64,000 nt of DNA, taken from contig NZ_CP146614.1 in the NCBI RefSeq assembly GCF_037094685.1, positions 1 to 64,000 on the forward strand, given 5' to 3'. Shown in pieces: positions 54,162 to 64,000 of the stretch. Numbering within the stretch: position 1 is the first letter of the stretch; every line of letters starts with the position of its first letter. Under the pieces are notes generated by a model, which searched no databases, was not told the origin of the DNA, and saw nothing but the letters and a program-made list of their open reading frames with translations. The position numbers were made by a program, and so were the translations under genes. Origin of the DNA: Massilia sp. METH4 (lineage in GTDB: Bacteria > Pseudomonadota > Gammaproteobacteria > Burkholderiales > Burkholderiaceae_D).

Positions 54162-55508
54162 TCAGTTTTTCTCGCGCTTGTCGAACGGATTCTTACCCGT
54201 CCGCAACTCGATCCGCAGCGGCGTGCCGACCAGCGAGAACGTATCCCGGAAGTGCTTTTCCAGGTAACGCTTGTACGGCTCGCTCACGGCGTCGAGCGAG
54301 TTGCCGTGGATGACGATCACCGGCGGGTTCATGCCGCCCTGGTGGGCGTAGCGCATCTTCGGGCGCAGGCCCGCCTTGCGCTTCGGCTCCTGCTTTTCGA
54401 TCGCTTCCTGCAGGGCGCGCGTCAGCTTCGGCGTCGACAGGTCGGCCGTGGCGGCCGCGTAGGCGGCGTCGACGGACTTCATCAACGGGCCGATGCCGGT
54501 GCCCTTCAGCGCCGAGATGAAATGCGTCTTGGCGAAGCTGAGGAAGTCGAGCTTGCGGTCCATGTCGTTTTTCACCTGGTCGCGCTGGTGCGATTGCAGG
54601 CCATCCCACTTGTTCACGGCCAGCACCAGGGCGCGGCCACTTTCAAGAATGAAGCCGGCGATATGGGCGTCCTGCTCGGAGATATCCTGCTGGGCGTCCA
54701 GCATCAGGATCACCACGTTCGCTTCCGAAATCGACTGCAGGGTCTTCACGACCGAGAATTTCTCGATCGCCTCGAACACCTTGCCGCGGCGGCGGATGCC
54801 GGCGGTGTCGATCAGCGTGTAGTGCTTGCCGTCGCGCTCGAACGGGATCTCGATCGAATCGCGCGTGGTGCCCGGCATGTCGAAGGCGATCACGCGCTCC
54901 TCGCCGAGCAGCGTGTTGATCAGCGTGGACTTGCCCACGTTCGGGCGGCCGACGAGGGCCAGCTTGATGCCGCGCTCGGACGGCAACAGTTCCTCGGCAT
55001 CGGCCGGGCGCGAAGCGAACGCCTTGTCGAGCGCCTCCTGCACCAGGTCGTGCACGCCGTCGCCGTGCGCACCGGAGATCGCATACGGATCGCCCAGGCC
55101 CAGTTCGTAGAAGTCCGACACGGCGGAGGTGTACTTCATGCCTTCCGCCTTGTTCACCACCAGCAGCACGGGGCGGCCGCTGCGGCGCAGGAAGTCGGTG
55201 ATGGTCTTGTCGTGCGGCGTCATCCCCTGGCGGCCATCGACGAGGAAGATGACGACATCCGCCTCGGCGACGGCCTGCTTGGTCTGCAGGGCCATCTGGA
55301 ACATGATGCCTTCCTTGGCGACCGGTTCGAAACCGCCGGTATCGATGACCAGGAAGGGACGGTCGCCGACGCGGCCCTCGCCATAGTGACGATCGCGCGT
55401 CAGACCAGGCAAGTCCGCCACCAGCGCGTCGCGCGAGCGGGTCAGACGATTGAAAAGGGTCGACTTCCCGACGTTCGGGCGACCCACGAGTGCAATTACC
55501 GGCTTCAT
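54162..55508 (-). CDS. der: Ribosome biogenesis GTPase Der (EngA)
   Basis: A 448-residue double GTPase required for 50S assembly. First G domain: GRPNVGKST (about 8-16), DTGGF, NKAEG. Second G domain: GRPNVGKST (about 187-195), DTAGI, NKWDG. A C-terminal KH-like domain follows. Length is standard. It follows bamB in the conserved bamB-der order. Confidence 0.98.
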   Translation of the reverse strand: MKPVIALVGRPNVGKSTLFNRLTRSRDALVADLPGLTRDRHYGEGRVGDRPFLVIDTGGFEPVAKEGIMFQMALQTKQAVAEADVVIFLVDGRQGMTPHDKTITDFLRRSGRPVLLVVNKAEGMKYTSAVSDFYELGLGDPYAISGAHGDGVHDLVQEALDKAFASRPADAEELLPSERGIKLALVGRPNVGKSTLINTLLGEERVIAFDMPGTTRDSIEIPFERDGKHYTLIDTAGIRRRGKVFEAIEKFSVVKTLQSISEANVVILMLDAQQDISEQDAHIAGFILESGRALVLAVNKWDGLQSHQRDQVKNDMDRKLDFLSFAKTHFISALKGTGIGPLMKSVDAAYAAATADLSTPKLTRALQEAIEKQEPKRKAGLRPKMRYAHQGGMNPPVIVIHGNSLDAVSEPYKRYLEKHFRDTFSLVGTPLRIELRTGKNPFDKREKN

Positions 55509-55567
55509 TTGTTTTCTGCTCGGCCGCCGGGGCGGCCATCATTACTACGTTATAAAAATCGTCGGGC

Positions 55568-56722
55568 TTACTCGACCGCGATCGCGGTGATCGTTCCCGA
55601 CTGCGTCTGGAAGATCATGTTCGAGCCAGCGACGACCGGCGCCGACCTGATCGGGCTGCCGTCGGTGGCCACGCGGCCCAGCATCGAGCCATCCTCGCGC
55701 GACAGCAGGTGCACATAGCCCTGGAAGTCGCCCACGGCCACCACGCGGCCATAGGACAGCGGCGTGGACAGCACGCGGTTGCCCAGCGAATCGTTCTTCC
55801 ACGCGCTCTGCCCGCCTTCGCGGCTGAACGCGGAGACGTGACCCTTGTCGTCGGCCACGAAGACGAAGCGCTGATCGGCGCCCACGCCCACGTCGGACGA
55901 TGCGGGTTTGCTCCACTTGGCCACGCCCGTGGAGAGATCGAAGCAGCCGACCTTGCCCTGGTACGTGACGGCGCAGATGTCGCTGCCCACCACGATGGGC
56001 GTGCCGCCGATGTCGGACACGCGTTCCAGCTCGGTGGCGCCGCGCGGCTCGGCCACGGACACCTCGAAGCGCGGCACGCCGTTGGCCAGGGCCAGCGCCA
56101 GCAGCTTGCCGGCCGGCTGGGCCACGTACACGTTCGGTTGCGCCACCACCATGCCCGGCGCGTTGCGCAGGGTGAGCGGCGGCGTGGTGCGCTGCAGGAA
56201 CCATTTACGGTCGCCCGTCTTCGCGTCGTACGCGGTGATCTTGTTGTCCATGCTGCGCACGATCACCAGCTCGTCGGTGACGGCGGGTGCCGACAGCACT
56301 TCGGACGAAGCCTGCACCTTCCACAGCTGCGCGCCCGTGGCGGCGTCGAAGGCCAGCACGGCGCCCTTGGTGCCGCCGACGGCCACCAGCTTGCCGTTGG
56401 CGCCCACGCCCGCGGTCAGGTCGGTACCGGCCTTGATCTTCCACTGCGAGCGGCCAGTGGCCGCGTCCAGGCGTTCGATGGTGCCGTCGTTGTCGGCCAC
56501 GAACAGTGCATTGTCGGCGAGCGCCGGCGAGAACACGTACAGGCCCGCCTTGCCCACGGAGTGCTTCCACACGGTCTTGGCCGGGATCGGCGACTTGATG
56601 TCCACCAGCGCGGCCGGAGGATTCTTGTCCTTTTCCTTGAACGGGTTCAGCCAGCTGAGGGAACTGCACGCGGTCGTCATGGACAGCAGGCCCACGCCGA
56701 TGACTTTACTGGTGATACGCAT
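55568..56722 (-). CDS. bamB: Outer-membrane assembly lipoprotein BamB
   Basis: A 384-residue eight-bladed beta-propeller lipoprotein of the BAM complex. The signal peptide ends in lipobox TTAC (Cys19). PQQ-like repeats recur (WKHSVGKAG, WKIKAGTDLTAG, WKVQASSE, KWFLQRTTPP, WSKPASSDVG, AWKNDSLGN). It lies between yfgM and der, as in many proteobacteria. Confidence 0.95.
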   Translation of the reverse strand: MRITSKVIGVGLLSMTTACSSLSWLNPFKEKDKNPPAALVDIKSPIPAKTVWKHSVGKAGLYVFSPALADNALFVADNDGTIERLDAATGRSQWKIKAGTDLTAGVGANGKLVAVGGTKGAVLAFDAATGAQLWKVQASSEVLSAPAVTDELVIVRSMDNKITAYDAKTGDRKWFLQRTTPPLTLRNAPGMVVAQPNVYVAQPAGKLLALALANGVPRFEVSVAEPRGATELERVSDIGGTPIVVGSDICAVTYQGKVGCFDLSTGVAKWSKPASSDVGVGADQRFVFVADDKGHVSAFSREGGQSAWKNDSLGNRVLSTPLSYGRVVAVGDFQGYVHLLSREDGSMLGRVATDGSPIRSAPVVAGSNMIFQTQSGTITAIAVE

Positions 56723-56798
56723 AAATTAAACCTTGCTCCTGACAATGGAAGTCGCTACGAGACGATCACGCCCGCGCGCCATCCCGGCCGCGGGTGAA

Positions 56799-56817
56799 GG
56801 GGCGGCCACGCCGCCCC
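56799..56817. other. GC-rich hairpin between yfgM and bamB
   Basis: GGGGCGGC (56799-56806) pairs with GCCGCCCC (56810-56817) around CAC, seven bases after the yfgM stop. No T run follows, so it may be an attenuating or RNA-stabilising structure rather than a full terminator. Confidence 0.5.
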
Positions 56818-56823
56818 CGCTGA

Positions 56824-57477
56824 TCAGGCGGCGGCCGGTTTCGCTTCCGGCACCGTGCCGCCCACGGCTTCGAGCTTCAGCTCGATCAGCTGGCGGGCGG
56901 GGTTCTTCTCGTCCGTGCCGGCCAGCGCGGCCTGGTAGGCGGCGCGCGCTTCGGCCAGCTTGTTCTGCGCGGCCAGCACGTCGCCCTTGCGGTCGCTCAC
57001 GGCGGCCTTGAACTGCTCGGGCACCTCGCCCTCCAGCGTCTTCAAGGCGTCGGCATAGGCTTTCTCGTCCAGCTGCAGGCCGGCCAGGCGGATCTTCGCG
57101 ACCGCCTTGTACTCGTCGTTGCCGTGCTCGATCACCCACTGCAGCTTCGCTTTCGCGGTCTTCAGGTCGTTGGCCTCGAAGGCGCTCTTCGCCGCCGTCA
57201 GCGCGGCCATCTGCGCATACAGCGTGCGGCCGTAGCGGCTTTCGATATCGCCGGCGGCGCGCTGCACCTTGGCGTTGTCCTTGCCGACCGAAGCCTGCAG
57301 CTCGTCATACAGCGCGGAGGCTTCGACGGCCTGCGTGCGCTGGTAGTACTGCCAGCCCGCCCAGCCCGAATAGGCGGCCAGGCCGGCCACCAGCACCCAG
57401 GTTGCCGCGTTGCCGTACTTAGCCCACCACGCCTTCAGGGAAGCGAGCTGTTCTTCTTCTTGGTGATCGAATGCCAT
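56824..57477 (-). CDS. YfgM-like TPR protein (ancillary SecYEG translocon subunit)
   Basis: A 217-residue protein with one N-terminal membrane helix (AATWVLVAGLAAYSGWAGWQYY, about 24-45) and a periplasmic TPR domain (LYAQMAALTAAKSAFEANDLKTAKAKLQWVIEHG...). The N-terminus MAFDHQEEEQLASLKAWWAKYGN is typical of the YfgM/DUF2133 family. YfgM associates with PpiD and the Sec translocon in E. coli. It lies between hisS and bamB. Confidence 0.9.
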   Translation of the reverse strand: MAFDHQEEEQLASLKAWWAKYGNAATWVLVAGLAAYSGWAGWQYYQRTQAVEASALYDELQASVGKDNAKVQRAAGDIESRYGRTLYAQMAALTAAKSAFEANDLKTAKAKLQWVIEHGNDEYKAVAKIRLAGLQLDEKAYADALKTLEGEVPEQFKAAVSDRKGDVLAAQNKLAEARAAYQAALAGTDEKNPARQLIELKLEAVGGTVPEAKPAAA

Positions 57478-57495
57478 GAAATTCTTCCTTCGGGA

Positions 57496-58845
57496 TCAGT
57501 GATGGTGGTGGTGATCGGTGCAATCGTCGCCGCACTCGTGGCCGCCGGTGATCTGCTCGACCACGTAGTCGACGACTTCCTCGAACGGCACGGTGGCCTG
57601 CTGCTGCTCGCCTTCGACGCCGCGCATCGCCTTCACGGCGGCAGTGTTGTTGGCCACTTCGTCTTCGCCGATGATCACGGCGAAGGACGCGCCGCTGCCG
57701 TCGGCCTTCTTCATCTGGCTCTTGAAGGACCCGGCGCCGGCCGCGGTGGCGCAGTGCAGGATCACGTCCAGCCCGGCGTCGCGCAGGCGCTCGCCCAGGA
57801 TGAACGCCTGCGATTGCGCTTCCTCGCCCTGGTGCACCAGGTATACGTCGCACTGGTTGGGCGCGGCGATGTCGCCGGCCGACTTCATCAATTCGATCAG
57901 GCGCTCGATGCCCATCGCGAAGCCCACGGCCGGCGTGGGCTTGCCGCCGAACTGCTCGATCAGCGGGTCATAGCGGCCGCCGGCGCACACGGTGCCCTGC
58001 GCGCCCAGCTCGTCGGTGACCCATTCGAACACGGTGCGGTTGTAGTAGTCGATGCCGCGCACCAGGCGCGTGTTGACCGTGTACTGCACAGCGTTCTTGT
58101 CGAGGATCTTGCGCACGCCGTCGAAGTGCTTGAGCGATTCTTCGCCCAAATAGTCCAGCAGCTTCGGCGCGTTCTCGACGATCTCCTGCAGGGCAGGATT
58201 CTTCGTATCCAGGATGCGCAGCGGGTTGGTGTGCAGGCGGCGCTTGGCGTCCGCGTCCAGCAATTCCTCGTGGTGTTGCAGGTAGGCGATCAAGTCCACG
58301 CGGTGGCGCGCGCGCTCCTCGGCATCGCCGATCGAGTTCAGTTCCAGGCGGATGTTCGGCAGGCCCAGGTCGTCCCACAGGCGGCGGCACAGCATGATCA
58401 GTTCCGCGTCGATGTCCGGGCCCGTGAAGCCGACGGCCTCGGCGCCGAACTGGTGGAACTGGCGGTAGCGGCCGCGCTGCGGGCGCTCGTGGCGGAACAT
58501 CTGGCCCTTGTACCACAGGCGCTTCGGGCCGTCGTACACCAGGTTGTGTTCGAGCACGGCGCGCACCACGCCGGCCGTGCCTTCCGGGCGCAGCGTAAGC
58601 TGGTCGCCGTTCATCGAATCCTCGAACGAATACATTTCCTTTTCGACGATATCGGTCACGGCGCCGATCGCGCGCGCGAACAGGCGGGTTTCCTCGACGA
58701 TCGGCGTGCGGATGTTCTGGTAGCCGTAGCTTTGCAGGATGGACTGCGCGGTGTTCTCGAAGATTTCCCACAGGTGGGCATCGGCCGGCAGGATGTCGGG
58801 CATCCCCTTCACCGCTGTGATTTTGTCTGCTTTCTTGTCGCTCAT
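57496..58845 (-). CDS. hisS: Histidyl-tRNA synthetase
   Basis: A 449-residue class II synthetase. Motif 1, motif 2 ([20 protein letters not shown]) and the His-specific loops [15 protein letters not shown] and [13 protein letters not shown] are present, with a C-terminal anticodon-binding domain. A His-rich tail [14 protein letters not shown] ends the protein, which could bind metal. It starts immediately next to ispG (1 bp). Confidence 0.97.
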   Translation of the reverse strand: MSDKKADKITAVKGMPDILPADAHLWEIFENTAQSILQSYGYQNIRTPIVEETRLFARAIGAVTDIVEKEMYSFEDSMNGDQLTLRPEGTAGVVRAVLEHNLVYDGPKRLWYKGQMFRHERPQRGRYRQFHQFGAEAVGFTGPDIDAELIMLCRRLWDDLGLPNIRLELNSIGDAEERARHRVDLIAYLQHHEELLDADAKRRLHTNPLRILDTKNPALQEIVENAPKLLDYLGEESLKHFDGVRKILDKNAVQYTVNTRLVRGIDYYNRTVFEWVTDELGAQGTVCAGGRYDPLIEQFGGKPTPAVGFAMGIERLIELMKSAGDIAAPNQCDVYLVHQGEEAQSQAFILGERLRDAGLDVILHCATAAGAGSFKSQMKKADGSGASFAVIIGEDEVANNTAAVKAMRGVEGEQQQATVPFEEVVDYVVEQITGGHECGDDCTDHHHHH

Positions 58846-60129
58846 TTAAGCTGCCTGTTTGGAGTAATTCTTTTTTACGTAATCCAGCACGATCTGCTGG
58901 AATTCCTGCACGATCGTGTCGCCGCGCAGGGTGGCCACCTTCTGGCCGTCGACGAACACCGGCGCGGCCGGCGATTCGCCGGTGCCCGGCAGGCTGATGC
59001 CGATATTGGCGTGCTTCGACTCGCCCGGGCCGTTGACGATGCAGCCCATCACGGCCACGTTCATCGCTTCCACGCCCGGATAGCTCTTCTTCCACTCGGG
59101 CATCTGCTCGCGCAGGTAGGTCTGGATATCGTCGGCCAGTTCCTGGAACGTGGTCGACGTGGTGCGGCCGCAGCCCGGGCAGGCGATCACCATCGGCATG
59201 AACTTGCGCAAGCCCATCGTCTGCAGGATTTCCTGGCCGACCACGACTTCCTTGGTGCGGTCGCCGCCCGGTTCCGGCGTGAGCGAGATGCGGATCGTGT
59301 CGCCGATGCCTTCCTGCAGCAGCACGGACAGCGCGGCCGTCGAGGCGACGATGCCCTTGCTGCCCATGCCCGCTTCCGTGAGGCCCAGGTGCAGCGCGTA
59401 GTCGCAGCGCTTGGCCAGCTCGCGGTAGACGGCGATCAGGTCCTGCACGCCGGAGACCTTGCACGACAGGACGATCTTGTCGCGCCCCAGGCCGATATCC
59501 TCGGCGCGCCGGGCATTCTCGATGGCCGACGTGATCAGCGCCTCGTACATCACGTGCTGGGCGGTCCAGGGATTCGTGCGCGCCGCGTTCTCGTCCATGA
59601 TGCGCGCCAGCAGTGCCTGGTCGAGCGAACCCCAGTTGACGCCGATGCGCACCGGCTTGTCGTGGCGGATCGCCACTTCGATCATCTGGGCGAACTGCGT
59701 GTCGCGCTTGGCGCCCTTGCCGACGTTGCCGGGGTTGATGCGGTACTTCGACAGCGCGGCGGCGCAGTCCGGATATTCGGTCAGCAGCGTGTGGCCGTTG
59801 TAGTGGAAGTCGCCCACCAGCGGCACGTCGACACCCATCTTGTCGAGCTGCTCGCGGATATACGGCACGGCTTGCGCCGCTTCCGGCCGGTCGACCGTCA
59901 GGCGCACCAGCTCGGAGCCGGCGCGGGCCAGCTCCTTGATCTGGATGGCGGTACCGACGGCATCGGCGGTATCGGTGTTCGTCATCGATTGCACGACGAC
60001 CGGGTGGTCGCCGCCGACCCACACCTTGCGGTCGCCATGGGCGACCAGCACACCCTTGCTGGAGCGGCGCGCGGCTGGGCCGGATGCGGGGCCGGACGGG
60101 ATCGCGTTGTTCGTTTCGGTCATGCTCAT
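58846..60129 (-). CDS. ispG: 4-hydroxy-3-methylbut-2-enyl diphosphate synthase
   Basis: A 427-residue [4Fe-4S] enzyme (GcpE) of the non-mevalonate isoprenoid pathway. The N-terminal barrel begins [25 protein letters not shown]. The cluster ligands are in CPGCGRT and [10 protein letters not shown]. Length is normal. It lies between rodZ (1-bp overlap) and hisS. Confidence 0.97.
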   Translation of the reverse strand: MSMTETNNAIPSGPASGPAARRSSKGVLVAHGDRKVWVGGDHPVVVQSMTNTDTADAVGTAIQIKELARAGSELVRLTVDRPEAAQAVPYIREQLDKMGVDVPLVGDFHYNGHTLLTEYPDCAAALSKYRINPGNVGKGAKRDTQFAQMIEVAIRHDKPVRIGVNWGSLDQALLARIMDENAARTNPWTAQHVMYEALITSAIENARRAEDIGLGRDKIVLSCKVSGVQDLIAVYRELAKRCDYALHLGLTEAGMGSKGIVASTAALSVLLQEGIGDTIRISLTPEPGGDRTKEVVVGQEILQTMGLRKFMPMVIACPGCGRTTSTTFQELADDIQTYLREQMPEWKKSYPGVEAMNVAVMGCIVNGPGESKHANIGISLPGTGESPAAPVFVDGQKVATLRGDTIVQEFQQIVLDYVKKNYSKQAA

Positions 60130-61184
60130 TACTTGATCTGGACGCGGGAAATGGTGCCGTTCGCCACCTTCGGCAACGGCAGCGGCTGGCCGCGCAGCGT
60201 GGCGCGCACGCCGTCGGGCGCGCCGACGATCAGCGTGGACTGGCGGTCGATTTCAAAACTCTCGGTGCTGCCCGCCTTCACCAGGCGGGAAATCAGCGGC
60301 GACGCGCCGGGACGGCGAATCTCGACCCAGGAATCGGCCGTGAACACCATCGTCAGCGTATTCGCGCCCTGCGCGGCGGGCGCGGCCGGCGTCGCGGCCG
60401 GGGCGGGCACGGCCGCAGCCGTCGCGGGAGTGCCCGCCGGCGGCGTGACAGCGGCCGGCGGCGTTGCCGCGGGGGCCGTTGCCGCGGCGCCTGACGCGGC
60501 AGCCGTGTTCGGCGCCGGCGTCGTCACCAGCGGTGCCGTATTCTCGGGCGTTGCCGGCCCCGGCGTGGAGACCAGCGGCACGTTCGGCGACAGCAGCGGC
60601 GGCGTGGTCGCGGCGGTGGCCGGGGCGGGCGCCGTCGTCGCGGCAGTGCCAGGCGCGGCCGGCGTGCCGACGACGGCCGGGGTAGCGGTGCCGGGCTTGG
60701 TCAGCGCGGCCGGCGACAGCAGGCCGGCCTGCCACGCGGCGGCCACGCCGACGACGGCCAAGGCCACCACGCCGCCGATGATCCACATCTTCGGCTTCGA
60801 ATGCCGCTCGGTCAGCGTGGGGAAACGCGACTCGGAGAACGTGGTCGTGATCTTCTCGCGGCGCACCGGGTGATGGTCGGTCGCGGTGACGGCGGGCGTC
60901 ACCTCGATCTGGGCCACCAGCGGCGCGGGGTCGAGCCGCACCACCTTCGCGTAGGCGCGGATGAAACCGCGCGTGACGGCCATGTTCGGCAGCGACGCGT
61001 AGTCGCCCTGCTCGATCGCCACCACCTGGCGCGGCGCCAGTTTCAGCTGGTCAGCAATCTGTTCCACCGAGAGGCCCATGGCCTCGCGTTGCGCGGCGAG
61101 CATTGCTCCGGCCGGCTGCGCTGGTGGCTGGCTCTGCGGCTTTTTTTGCCCTTCTGAATCCATTGTTACCCCTGTCTCACTCAT
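60129..61184 (-). CDS. rodZ: Cytoskeleton-associated protein RodZ-like (HTH + TM + DUF4115)
   Basis: A 351-residue inner-membrane protein. It has a cytoplasmic helix-turn-helix domain ([52 protein letters not shown]), one membrane helix ([22 protein letters not shown]), a long Ala/Pro/Thr-rich periplasmic linker and a C-terminal beta domain ([14 protein letters not shown]...). RodZ couples MreB to the elongation machinery. ATG 61184 overlaps the pilW stop region; ATG 61163, with AGGGGT upstream, is an alternative. Confidence 0.88.
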   Translation of the reverse strand: MSETGVTMDSEGQKKPQSQPPAQPAGAMLAAQREAMGLSVEQIADQLKLAPRQVVAIEQGDYASLPNMAVTRGFIRAYAKVVRLDPAPLVAQIEVTPAVTATDHHPVRREKITTTFSESRFPTLTERHSKPKMWIIGGVVALAVVGVAAAWQAGLLSPAALTKPGTATPAVVGTPAAPGTAATTAPAPATAATTPPLLSPNVPLVSTPGPATPENTAPLVTTPAPNTAAASGAAATAPAATPPAAVTPPAGTPATAAAVPAPAATPAAPAAQGANTLTMVFTADSWVEIRRPGASPLISRLVKAGSTESFEIDRQSTLIVGAPDGVRATLRGQPLPLPKVANGTISRVQIK

Positions 61185-62007
61185 CAAACGCCCCACGTTG
61201 ATACGCAGCATACTCGGGCGAGGCTTGGTGACGACGCAACCCGGCCGCCCATTCCTCTTCCGCCGCCTTGTCGCCAAGGCGATGCTGCACCCGGATCGCC
61301 AGCCACAGCACGTCGGCCGGCAGGCTGTCGGGCCGGGCCACCTTGCCCAGCCGGGTGATAAAGAAGTTGGCGCGCGCGTAGTCGCGTCGCTCGAAATAAA
61401 CCCGCGCCAGGTTGGCGCTGGTCGATGGCTGGTCCGGCGCCAGCTGCAGTGCCTGCAGCAGATATTGCTCGGCCCGGTCGTAATCCTTGCTCTTCAGCGC
61501 GCAATTGCCCGCATTGTTCAGCGCCTTCGCGGGCGACGCGTACTGCCGGCTGGCCAGGGCGGCGTCGAACCAGCGGAACGACTCCGCCACCCGCCCGCTC
61601 TGGCACAGGAACGAGCCATAGTTGTTGGCGACGTCCGGGTTGTTCGGCGCCAGTTGCAGCGCGCGCTTGAAGTTATCGTCCGCCAGCGTCGTTTCGCCCA
61701 TGCCCATGTAGATCAGCGCGCGCATGCCGTAGGCATCCGCGTACTGCGGGTCGGCGTCGATCGCCTTCTTGATCTCGTCGAGCGCGACCGGCAACTGGCC
61801 CGCTTCGTAGTAGCCGACCGCCAGCTGCATGCGGATCTGGGCGCGCTTTTGCGCGGCCGTCGCATCCGACAGCGTGGGCAACTCGGCCTTGCCGCTCGTG
61901 GCGGCAGCCCCGCCCGGCCCGCCCGTACAGGCAGCCAGCTGCGTCGCCAGCACCACGGCCATGCCGAGGGCTGCCAGGCGCGCGCGGCTCTGGACGGGCT
62001 TGGCCAT
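61177..62007 (-). CDS. pilW: Type IV pilus biogenesis/stability lipoprotein PilW (PilF)
   Basis: A 276-residue outer-membrane lipoprotein with TPR repeats. Lipobox QLAACTGG; the TPR region includes MQLAVGYYEAGQLPVALDEIKKAIDADPQYADAYGMRALIYMGMGETTLADDNFKRALQLAPNNPDVANNYGSFLCQSGR. It acts as pilotin for the PilQ secretin. Start and rlmN stop overlap as ATGA. Confidence 0.94.
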   Translation of the reverse strand: MAKPVQSRARLAALGMAVVLATQLAACTGGPGGAAATSGKAELPTLSDATAAQKRAQIRMQLAVGYYEAGQLPVALDEIKKAIDADPQYADAYGMRALIYMGMGETTLADDNFKRALQLAPNNPDVANNYGSFLCQSGRVAESFRWFDAALASRQYASPAKALNNAGNCALKSKDYDRAEQYLLQALQLAPDQPSTSANLARVYFERRDYARANFFITRLGKVARPDSLPADVLWLAIRVQHRLGDKAAEEEWAAGLRRHQASPEYAAYQRGAFDE

Positions 62008-63179
62008 CAGGAACGAATCTCCACGATCTTGCCGAAATCGGCACCGAACTTGTTTTGATACTCGGCCATCTTTTCCATGCGCTCCGCCACGCGGGTACGG
62101 TCCTTGACCTCGCCGGCAAGCTGGCCGCACGCGGCATCGATGTCGTCGCCACGGGTCTTGCGGATCGTCGTGACGATGCCGGCATTCATCAGGATTTCCG
62201 AGAAAGCCTTGATGCGGGGGTTCTTCGAGCGCGTCAGGCCCGATTCCGGGAAGGGGTTGAACGGAATCAGGTTGAACTTGCAATTGACGCCATACTGCGG
62301 GTGATTCACCAGCGCCACCAGTTCGCGCGCATGCTCGTCGGTATCGTTGAAACCGTCCAGCATGCAGTATTCGAAGGTGATGAAGTCGCGCGGGGCGAAT
62401 TCCAGGTAGCGCTTGCAGGCCGCCAACAGCTCGGCCAGCGGATACTTCTTGTTCAATGGCACCAGGCCGTTGCGCAGCTCGTCGTTGGATGCGTGCAGCG
62501 ACACGGCCAGCGCCACCGGCACATCCTGCGACAGCTTGTCGATCATCGGCACCACGCCCGAGGTCGAGAGCGTGACGCGGCGGCGCGACAGGCCGTAGGC
62601 GTTATCGTCCAGCATCAGTTTCAAGGCGGTGGCGGTCGGCTCGTAGTTCAGCAGCGGCTCGCCCATGCCCATCATCACCACGTTGGTGATCTGGCGCTCG
62701 CCTTTCGGGCCCGGCTCGATGCCTTTCGTCTTGCGCAGCTCGAACTCGGCCATCCACAGCTGGCCGATGATCTCGGCCACCGTCAGGTTACGGTTGAAGC
62801 CCTGCTTGCCGGTCGAACAGAAGCGGCAGTTGACGGCGCAGCCGGCCTGCGTGGAAATGCACAGCGTGCCGCGGTTTTCCTCGGGGATGTAGACGGTTTC
62901 GACGGCGTTGCCGTTGCCCACGTCCACCAGCCACTTGCGCGTGCCGTCGCTCGACGTGTGGTCGCTGATGATCGCCGGCGCCGTGATATGGGCGCGCGTC
63001 TTCAGCTTCTCGCGCAGCGACTTGGCGAGATCGGTCATGCTGTCGAAGTCCGACGCGCCGAACTGGTGGATCCACCGTTGCAATTGCTTGGCGCGGAACG
63101 GCTTCTCACCCAACTGCGCGCAGTAGTCGATCAGTTGCGCGGGATCGAGGTCCAGCAGGTTGGTGAGGGTCGTTTCCAT
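62007..63179 (-). CDS. rlmN: Dual-specificity 23S rRNA/tRNA adenine-C2 methyltransferase RlmN
   Basis: A 390-residue radical SAM methyltransferase that modifies A2503 of 23S rRNA and A37 of some tRNAs. Cluster motif CxxxCxxC is in [16 protein letters not shown], and the resolving Cys is in the C-terminal [22 protein letters not shown] 63179 ([11 protein letters not shown]) is used; an in-frame TTG upstream is unlikely. It is the first gene of the rlmN-pilW-rodZ-ispG-hisS series. Confidence 0.97.
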   Translation of the reverse strand: METTLTNLLDLDPAQLIDYCAQLGEKPFRAKQLQRWIHQFGASDFDSMTDLAKSLREKLKTRAHITAPAIISDHTSSDGTRKWLVDVGNGNAVETVYIPEENRGTLCISTQAGCAVNCRFCSTGKQGFNRNLTVAEIIGQLWMAEFELRKTKGIEPGPKGERQITNVVMMGMGEPLLNYEPTATALKLMLDDNAYGLSRRRVTLSTSGVVPMIDKLSQDVPVALAVSLHASNDELRNGLVPLNKKYPLAELLAACKRYLEFAPRDFITFEYCMLDGFNDTDEHARELVALVNHPQYGVNCKFNLIPFNPFPESGLTRSKNPRIKAFSEILMNAGIVTTIRKTRGDDIDAACGQLAGEVKDRTRVAERMEKMAEYQNKFGADFGKIVEIRS

Positions 63180-63207
63180 ATCTTTAATCTTCAATTCAAA
63201 ACGCCTT

Positions 63208-63228
63208 CGCCCCGGACATGCCGGGGCG
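63208..63228. terminator. GC hairpin between ndk and rlmN
   Basis: CGCCCCGG (63208-63215) pairs with CCGGGGCG (63221-63228) around ACATG. A T-rich stretch follows on the minus strand about six bases later (GGCGTTTTG), so it is a weak terminator or attenuator after ndk. Confidence 0.55.
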
Positions 63229-63279
63229 CCAGGCGGTACAGCTTTGGTTACAGCTTGGAGCGCCGCTATCGCCGAGCGA

Positions 63280-63705
63280 TTAGCGGGAGTACACGTTCAG
63301 TGCCGGGAAGAAGTAAGCGATTTCCGTGGCGGCGGTTTCGGCAGCGTCCGAACCGTGAACGGCGTTGGCATCGATGGAGTCGGCGAAATCGGCGCGGATG
63401 GTGCCTTTTTCAGCCTTCTTCGGGTCGGTCGCGCCCATCAGGTCGCGGTTCTTGGCAATGGCGCCTTCGCCTTCCAGAACCTGGATCATGACCGGGCCGG
63501 ACACCATGAAGTCCACCAGGTCCTTGAAGAACGGACGGGCAGCGTGCACGGCGTAGAAACCTTCGGCTTCGGCGCGCGACAGTTGGGTCATGCGGGCAGC
63601 CACGACTTTCAGGCCGGCACCTTCGAAACGGCTGTAGATCTGGCCGATCACGTTCTTCGCCACTGCGTCCGGTTTGATGATGGACAGGGTGCGTTCGATT
63701 GCCAT
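63280..63705 (-). CDS. ndk: Nucleoside diphosphate kinase
   Basis: A 141-residue enzyme transferring phosphate between nucleoside di- and triphosphates. Opening [18 protein letters not shown] and the catalytic His segment [19 protein letters not shown] are intact. Length is standard. It lies just upstream of rlmN in the usual betaproteobacterial order. Confidence 0.98.
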   Translation of the reverse strand: MAIERTLSIIKPDAVAKNVIGQIYSRFEGAGLKVVAARMTQLSRAEAEGFYAVHAARPFFKDLVDFMVSGPVMIQVLEGEGAIAKNRDLMGATDPKKAEKGTIRADFADSIDANAVHGSDAAETAATEIAYFFPALNVYSR

Positions 63706-64000
63706 TATTAAAAACTCCAGTAAAAAGAAAGGGTTAAAACGAAATTGATTTCTCGATCAACCTTTGATTTTAGCATACAACACCCCATATACTATGCGTG
63801 TTGGGGCGGAAGATGGCGTAACAAGCGGCGGATAGCCGCATCGAAACCCTGGAAAGCGCATCATCGCGAGCGGTTTTGGCTGGGAAGCCCAGCCGTTCGC
63901 AGGCAGTTGGGCGGTTTCCGGTGGATTTCAAGAGAGAAATCAATCAATAGACCATCCCGGCGGGCATCAGCCCTTTTCGGCACCTCGCGTGCTAAGCTTT
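63706..64000. other. Upstream region of ndk, no gene seen before the window end
   Basis: About 295 bp. A probable extended -10 promoter for ndk lies at 63767-63775 (minus strand TGCTAAAAT). A perfect 7-bp stem GGCTGGG/CCCAGCC (63878-63894) has no T run. No coding frame of quality reaches the right edge. Confidence 0.5.
63767..63775 (-). promoter_or_regulatory. Probable extended -10 promoter element of ndk
   Basis: On the minus strand TGCTAAAAT reads as TGN-TAAAAT, an extended -10, about 62 bp before the ndk ATG. No good -35 is visible, as expected for this class. Confidence 0.4.

Noticed and set aside
57124..60873. 1249-codon open frame on the plus strand
   Set aside because: Antisense to hisS, ispG and rodZ, all convincing. 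Same shadow character, with Ala/Arg/Asp runs.
63878..63894. Hairpin GGCTGGG/CCCAGCC as a terminator
   Set aside because: No T run on either strand and no gene ending beside it in the window.

Overview
The window is a GC-rich (roughly two-thirds G+C by eye), gene-dense chromosomal segment from a betaproteobacterium, most likely an Oxalobacteraceae member of the Massilia/Duganella/Janthinobacterium group. The basis is the gene order ndk-rlmN-pilW-rodZ-ispG-hisS-yfgM-bamB-der-hfq-hflX-hflK-hflC-hisZ-purA, which is a Burkholderiales housekeeping block, plus an IscR/IscS locus, HisZ, a cluster of DUF2760 and Hsp70-like proteins, and intergenic palindromes of a kind I associate with this family. 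The genus is an inference; I see no rRNA.

Layout. 1-7.1 kb: start of the isc iron-sulfur operon (iscR, 5' part of iscS) with an IscR-type operator, a degenerate uracil-DNA-glycosylase-like protein, three tandem palindromic repeats, a membrane-anchored diguanylate cyclase, a ChaC-type glutathione cyclotransferase, and a radical SAM gene with a perfect LexA box. 7.1-14.7 kb: a three-gene DUF2760/Hsp70/Hsp70 operon with overlapping start and stop codons, a DTW-domain tRNA modification enzyme and a chemoreceptor. 14.8-31 kb: a type VI secretion (T6SS) locus. One minus-strand operon holds a lipoprotein gene, tssB, tssC, hcp, tssE, tssH and tssA; tssJ-tssL diverge from it; a second minus-strand operon runs from a TagX-like peptidase gene through tssM and tagF to an OmpA-like gene. 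tssK, tssF, tssG, vgrG and PAAR genes are absent here and must lie elsewhere if the system works.

31.6-33.9 kb: an AT-richer cassette with a second hcp, diverging from a periplasmic protein gene and a small LAS-type metallopeptidase gene. This looks like an undescribed T6SS immunity/effector pair. It abuts the 3' end of a tRNA-Asn gene. 33.9-40.7 kb: three same-strand tRNA-Asn(GTT) genes separated by a Cache chemoreceptor, a TonB-dependent receptor, an unknown Cys-rich protein and a bacterial homologue of the eukaryotic XendoU endoribonuclease.

40.8-64 kb: core genome. It contains an aromatic/aspartate aminotransferase, uvrB, an SdpR/SdpI-like pair, a fatty-acid-hydroxylase-family protein, marC, a purine-type phosphoribosyltransferase with purA, hisZ, the hflC/hflK/hflX/hfq cluster, der-bamB-yfgM-hisS-ispG-rodZ-pilW-rlmN and ndk. 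The genes run almost entirely on the minus strand with short or overlapping junctions. The strongest leads are the Hcp2/LAS peptidase cassette, the XendoU homologue, the split T6SS with its paired palindromic operators, and the Hsp70/DUF2760 operon.
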